7,989 bases of DNA from Lachnospiraceae bacterium (GTDB lineage Bacteria; Bacillota; Clostridia; Lachnospirales; Lachnospiraceae): contig JAGDAL010000222.1 in assembly GCA_017959525.1 (NCBI GenBank), positions 1-7,989 on the forward strand, written 5' to 3'. The notes beneath the pieces are model-generated. The model was given only the letters and a program-made list of their open reading frames with translations. It was not told where the DNA came from and did no database searches. The position numbers and the translations under genes are program-made. Below, in pieces: positions 5,393 through 7,989 of this stretch (position 1 is its first letter; every line of letters begins with the position of its first letter).

Positions 5393-6613
5393 TTATTTCA
5401 GAAGTCCGTTCTCCTGCATCTTCATTGCACGCACCTTCAGTGGAAGACCGAAGAGGGTGATGAATCCTTCTGCATCGTGGTGATCGTAGAGATCGCCGGT
5501 GGTAAAGCTTGCTACGGACTCACTGTACAAGGAGTCTGGAGAAGTGGTGCCGGCCTTAATGATGTTGCCCTTATAGAGCTTGAACTTTACTTCGCCGGTG
5601 ACGTATTCCTGTGTGGAAGTAACAAATGCCTGTACTGCCTCGCGCAGAGGAGTGAACCACTTGCCTTCGTATACAATCTGAGCCATCTTATTGCCCATGT
5701 CCTTCTTCACATCCATAGTAGCACGGTCGAGAACCAGTTCCTCTAACTGTGCATGTGCCTCCATCAAGATGGTTCCGCCAGGAGTCTCATACACGCCACG
5801 GCTCTTCATACCAACCACACGATTCTCAACGATATCGACAATACCGATGCCGTGCTTGCCGCCAAGAGCGTTCAACTCGCGAATGATATCGGAAACCTTC
5901 ATCTTCTTACCGTTAACGGAGGTTGGGATACCTTTCTCAAAGGTCATGGTCACATATTCACCTTCATCCGGAGCCTTCTCCGGAGATACGCCAAGAACCA
6001 AAAGATGATCGTAGTTCGGTTCGTTGGCCGGATCCTCAAGCTCCAAGCCCTCGTGGGAGATGTGCCATAAGTTACGGTCACGGCTGTAACTCTGGTCAGC
6101 GGAGAATGGAAGATTGATGCCGTGAGCCTTACAATATTCAATCTCAGACTCTCTGGAATCCATGGTCCACTTGTCATCACGCCATGCAGCAATAATCTTC
6201 AAATCCGGAGCCAATGCCTTAATACCAAGCTCGAAACGAATCTGGTCGTTACCCTTACCGGTAGCACCGTGGCAGATAGCAGTAGCGCCTTCCTTACGGG
6301 CAACCTCTACCAATTTCTTGGCAATGCCCGGACGAGCCATAGAGGTTCCCAACAAGTACTTATTCTCATAGACTGCGCCGGCCTGCACACAAGGAATGAT
6401 GTAGTCGTCACAGAACTCATCGGTAATGTCTTCGATGTACAGCTTGGAAGCACCGGATAACTTCGCACGTTCTTCCAGTCCGTCCAATTCTTCTCCCTGT
6501 CCGCAATCGATGCAGCAGCAGATTACTTCATAGTCGTAGTTCTCCTTCAGCCATGGAATAATGGCTGTGGTGTCCAATCCGCCGGAGTAGGCCAAAACAA
6601 TCTTTTCACTCAT
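5393..6613 (-). CDS. argG: Argininosuccinate synthase
   Basis: A 406-aa protein, normal family length. It joins citrulline and aspartate using ATP to give argininosuccinate, the penultimate step of arginine synthesis, in the cytoplasm. The PP-loop ATP site AYSGGLDT (8-15) is intact. [16 protein letters not shown] (113-128) carries the conserved G-x-G-K-GNDQ-RFE signature for aspartate/citrulline binding, and [21 protein letters not shown] (175-195) is also diagnostic. The open frame extends to an ATG at 6664, but [12 protein letters not shown] at 6613 matches family N-termini and is preceded by a purine-rich AAGGAAAGGAAG site, so I start there. It has its own promoter, a 175-nt leader with folded structure, and a terminator, so it looks monocistronic. 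argH is not in the window; argC lies divergently upstream. Confidence 0.98.
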   Translation of the reverse strand: MSEKIVLAYSGGLDTTAIIPWLKENYDYEVICCCIDCGQGEELDGLEERAKLSGASKLYIEDITDEFCDDYIIPCVQAGAVYENKYLLGTSMARPGIAKKLVEVARKEGATAICHGATGKGNDQIRFELGIKALAPDLKIIAAWRDDKWTMDSRESEIEYCKAHGINLPFSADQSYSRDRNLWHISHEGLELEDPANEPNYDHLLVLGVSPEKAPDEGEYVTMTFEKGIPTSVNGKKMKVSDIIRELNALGGKHGIGIVDIVENRVVGMKSRGVYETPGGTILMEAHAQLEELVLDRATMDVKKDMGNKMAQIVYEGKWFTPLREAVQAFVTSTQEYVTGEVKFKLYKGNIIKAGTTSPDSLYSESVASFTTGDLYDHHDAEGFITLFGLPLKVRAMKMQENGLLK

Positions 6614-6636
6614 AATCTTTTTCTTCCTTTCCTTTT

Positions 6637-6656
6637 GATCCTGCAAAAACAGAATC
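6637..6656 (-). other. Hairpin just upstream of the argG ribosome binding site
   Basis: On the - strand GATTCTG, loop TTTTTG, CAGGATC form a seven-pair stem (one G-U). It ends directly before the AAAAGGAAAGGAAG purine tract used as ribosome binding site, so it could affect translation or mRNA stability. Confidence 0.35.
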
Positions 6657-6660
6657 GTAT

Positions 6661-6780
6661 GCAACCGGTTTTGTTAGCAGTAATACCTTTTTCCTTTTCA
6701 GACGCCTTCCCTAAAAGCGTAAAATCTTTTTCCTTTTTCGACTTTTCAGTCTTTTCCCTTTTGCTAACTAAACCGCTTGC
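6661..6780 (-). repeat. 120-nt element bounded by a 19-bp imperfect inverted repeat in the argG leader
   Basis: GCAACCGGTTTTGTTAGCA (6661-6679) and TGCTAACTAAACCGCTTGC (6762-6780) are reverse complements at 17 of 19 positions. On the argG mRNA this would give a long closing helix starting within about ten bases of the predicted 5' end. The 82-nt interior is purine-rich on the mRNA and holds two small hairpins: GACT-GAAA-AGTC (6751-6740) and ACGC...GCGT (6720-6702). It also holds a repeated tract, CTTTTTCCTTTTCAGAC (6687-6703) and CTTTTTCCTTTTTCGAC (6726-6742) on the + strand. It matches no riboswitch I know. It could be a leader RNA control element or a small mobile/MITE-like repeat. Confidence 0.55.
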
Positions 6781-6786
6781 TGATTC

Positions 6787-6804
6787 TATGCAATAATATA
6801 CAAT
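6787..6804 (-). promoter_or_regulatory. Candidate ARG box (arginine repressor site) over the argG -10
   Basis: On the - strand ATTGTATATTATTGCATA agrees at about 11 of 18 positions with the Bacillus AhrC ARG box as I recall it (CATGAATAAAAATKCAAK), including TG and GCA at the correct spacing. It covers the predicted -10 hexamer and start point, the place where a repressor would block argG initiation. The regulator gene is not in the window. Confidence 0.45.
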
Positions 6805-6823
6805 AACAGTTTTTTATAATCAA
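6795..6823 (-). promoter_or_regulatory. argG promoter
   Basis: On the - strand TTGATT (-35, 6823-6818), a 17-bp AT-rich spacer and TATATT (-10, 6800-6795) form a good sigma-A type promoter. Transcription should begin near 6788, giving a leader of about 175 nt before argG that contains the inverted-repeat element. Confidence 0.7.
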
Positions 6824-6900
6824 GTAGAAATTATGTACAATAAAGTCACGTTATATAAAGATGTTCGTGTGAATTTTGTACTTGCCTATATGAAAATCAA

Positions 6901-6918
6901 AATGTATAATTATGCAAT
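6901..6918 (+). promoter_or_regulatory. Candidate ARG box upstream of the argC promoter
   Basis: AATGTATAATTATGCAAT agrees at 14 of 18 positions with the recalled AhrC consensus and is itself a near-palindrome (TGTATAATTATGCA). It lies about 45 bases upstream of the argC -10 and 97 bases from the argG site. A weaker site with a one-base insertion overlaps it at about 6912-6930. Paired operators across the divergent region are usual for hexameric ArgR/AhrC proteins. Confidence 0.5.
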
Positions 6919-6941
6919 AAAAATGATAGTTATATTCAACG

Positions 6942-6969
6942 TTAACTGTCAGGCAACTTGGTGTATACT
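6942..6969 (+). promoter_or_regulatory. argC promoter
   Basis: TTAACT (6942-6947), a 16-bp spacer and TATACT (6964-6969) form a plausible sigma-A promoter; the -10 lies in the same GGTGTATACTTA 12-mer seen at 3332-3343. The start near 6976 gives a leader of about 78 nt. Confidence 0.55.
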
Positions 6970-6976
6970 TAATTGT

Positions 6977-7026
6977 GTCTGCATAAAGATGCAGATTAAG
7001 CCCCATTTCTATAGAAGATGTGGCTT
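6977..7026 (+). other. Hairpins in the argC leader
   Basis: TCTGCAT (6978-6984), loop AAAG, ATGCAGA (6989-6995) form a perfect seven-pair stem, extendable by one G-U, at the predicted 5' end of the argC transcript. AAGCC (6998-7002) can then pair with GGCTT (7022-7026) around the palindrome TTCTATAGAA. No U-run follows, so attenuation is not indicated; a 5'-end stabilising role is possible. Confidence 0.4.
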
Positions 7027-7053
7027 GTTCAAAAGGAAGGAAAAGGATTACAA

Positions 7054-7989
7054 ATGGTAAAAGTAGGAATCGTTGGCTCCACCGGATACGCCGGAGCGGA
7101 GCTGGTGCGCATTCTCTTAGGACACAAGGAAGCGCAAATCGTATGGTACGGCAGCAAGAGTTACGTGGAAGAGAAGTATGCCAACGTGTATCGCAACTTC
7201 TTTCAATTGGTAGAAGCGGATTGCCTGGAAGATCAATTGGAAGAAATGGCGAAGAAAGTGGATGTAATTTTTACCGCCACACCACAGGGATACTTGGCAG
7301 GACTTCTAACGGAAGAGATTCTGTCTTCCTGCAAGGTCATCGACCTCTCCGCCGATTATCGTATCAAGGATGTGTCCGTCTATGAGCAGTGGTACAACAT
7401 CGAGCACAAGAGCCCGCAGTTTATTAAGGAAGCGGTGTATGGACTTTGTGAAGTGAATCGGGAAGATATTAAGAAGGCCCGCCTCATTGCAAATCCGGGA
7501 TGCTTTACCACCTGTTCCATTCTTACCGCCTATCCGTTGGTGAAGGATGGTTATATTGATCCCAATACCTTAATTATAGATGCCAAAAGCGGTACCAGCG
7601 GCGCCGGTCGTGGTGCGAAGCTACCAAATCTCTTCTGTGAAGTGAATGAGAGCATGAAGGCCTATGGCGTGACCAATCATCGTCATACACCGGAGATCGA
7701 AGAGCAGCTGGGATATGCCTGCGGGAAGGAAATCTTAGTGAACTTCACGCCACATCTGGCTCCAATGAATCGCGGTATCTTAGCAACGGAGTATGCATCC
7801 TTAAATCAGGTGACCTTGCCGGATGGTAGTGTTGGATATCCAACGGAAGAGATGATTCGTGCTTCTTATAAGAAATACTATGACAAGGAGTTCTTCGTCC
7901 GTGTGATGGAAGGGGATACCCCGCCGGAGACCAAGTGGGTAGAGGGTTCCAACTTCGTAGATATCAATTTTAAGATTGATCCAAGAACC
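7054..7989 (+). CDS. argC: N-acetyl-gamma-glutamyl-phosphate reductase (3' end beyond window)
   Basis: The frame is open for 312 codons and leaves the window without a stop; the family is about 345 aa, so roughly the last tenth is missing. The enzyme reduces N-acetylglutamyl phosphate to the semialdehyde with NADPH, the third step of ornithine/arginine synthesis. VKVGIVGSTGYAGAEL (2-17) is the NADP Rossmann loop (Gly8, Gly11, Gly14). FTATPQGY is present, ANPGCFTT carries catalytic Cys150, and TNHRHTPEIEEQ contains the conserved His209/His211 region; KSGTSGAGRGAK and HLAPMNRGI are further family blocks. AAGGA at 7043-7047 is six bases before the ATG. It is probably the first gene of an arg cluster continuing to the right, and is divergent from argG. 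Confidence 0.97.
   Translation, partial: MVKVGIVGSTGYAGAELVRILLGHKEAQIVWYGSKSYVEEKYANVYRNFFQLVEADCLEDQLEEMAKKVDVIFTATPQGYLAGLLTEEILSSCKVIDLSADYRIKDVSVYEQWYNIEHKSPQFIKEAVYGLCEVNREDIKKARLIANPGCFTTCSILTAYPLVKDGYIDPNTLIIDAKSGTSGAGRGAKLPNLFCEVNESMKAYGVTNHRHTPEIEEQLGYACGKEILVNFTPHLAPMNRGILATEYASLNQVTLPDGSVGYPTEEMIRASYKKYYDKEFFVRVMEGDTPPETKWVEGSNFVDINFKIDPRT

Noticed and set aside
5691..6460. Several + strand open frames inside argG
   Set aside because: They are shadows of the certain argG coding frame on the - strand.
6614..6664. argG starting at ATG 6664
   Set aside because: The extra 17 residues are unlike the family N-terminus, and the stretch contains the purine-rich ribosome binding site for ATG 6613.
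1..7989. CRISPR arrays, tRNA/rRNA genes, insertion sequences, phage genes
   Set aside because: No regularly spaced repeats, cloverleaf with CCA-type end, transposase motif or phage protein pattern was found on reading both strands.

Overview
The window looks like chromosomal DNA of a low-to-moderate-GC Gram-positive anaerobe, most likely a Lachnospiraceae-type clostridium. This is inferred from strong GGAGG-type ribosome binding sites, the iron-sulphur flavoprotein-like oxidoreductase, the small Cys-rich proteins of a clostridial style, an ArsC/Spx-family protein, and argG and argC facing away from each other with ARG-box-like sites between them. No tRNA, rRNA, CRISPR array, transposase or phage gene is visible.

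Left part (1-2240, all + strand): a small SGNH/GDSL esterase (121-696) is followed by a tight run of four genes. These are a 95-aa Nif11-like protein (756-1043), two paralogous miniproteins with cysteines at identical residues 24/28/31/34 (1062-1286 and 1293-1487), and a 209-aa FMN oxidoreductase with a CX2CX2CX5C iron-sulphur motif (1536-2165). A strong hairpin closes the run (2185-2233). Shared orientation, short gaps and cysteine-rich content suggest a common redox or metal-related job that I cannot name; this is the least explained gene set here.

Middle (2241-3921, + strand): a 314-nt gap holds a possible folded RNA element (2243-2351) and a weak promoter. Three genes follow: an ArsC/Spx-like thioredoxin-fold protein (2555-2896), an unrecognised acidic protein with a basic tail (2939-3325), and an unrecognised two-TM membrane protein (3382-3870). 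A textbook terminator (3888-3921) ends them.

Right part: on the - strand lie argG (5393-6613, argininosuccinate synthase, own terminator) and, downstream of it, a membrane-anchored erythromycin-esterase-family protein (3930-5213). Divergent from argG, argC begins at 7054 on the + strand and runs off the window end with no stop. The 440-nt space between argG and argC holds a good argG promoter, two sites resembling the Bacillus AhrC ARG box (one over the argG -10), a probable argC promoter, and a 120-nt element bounded by a 17/19 inverted repeat that starts just after the predicted argG transcription start. argC (third step from glutamate to ornithine) and argG (citrulline plus aspartate to argininosuccinate) belong to one pathway, so joint arginine control is expected.
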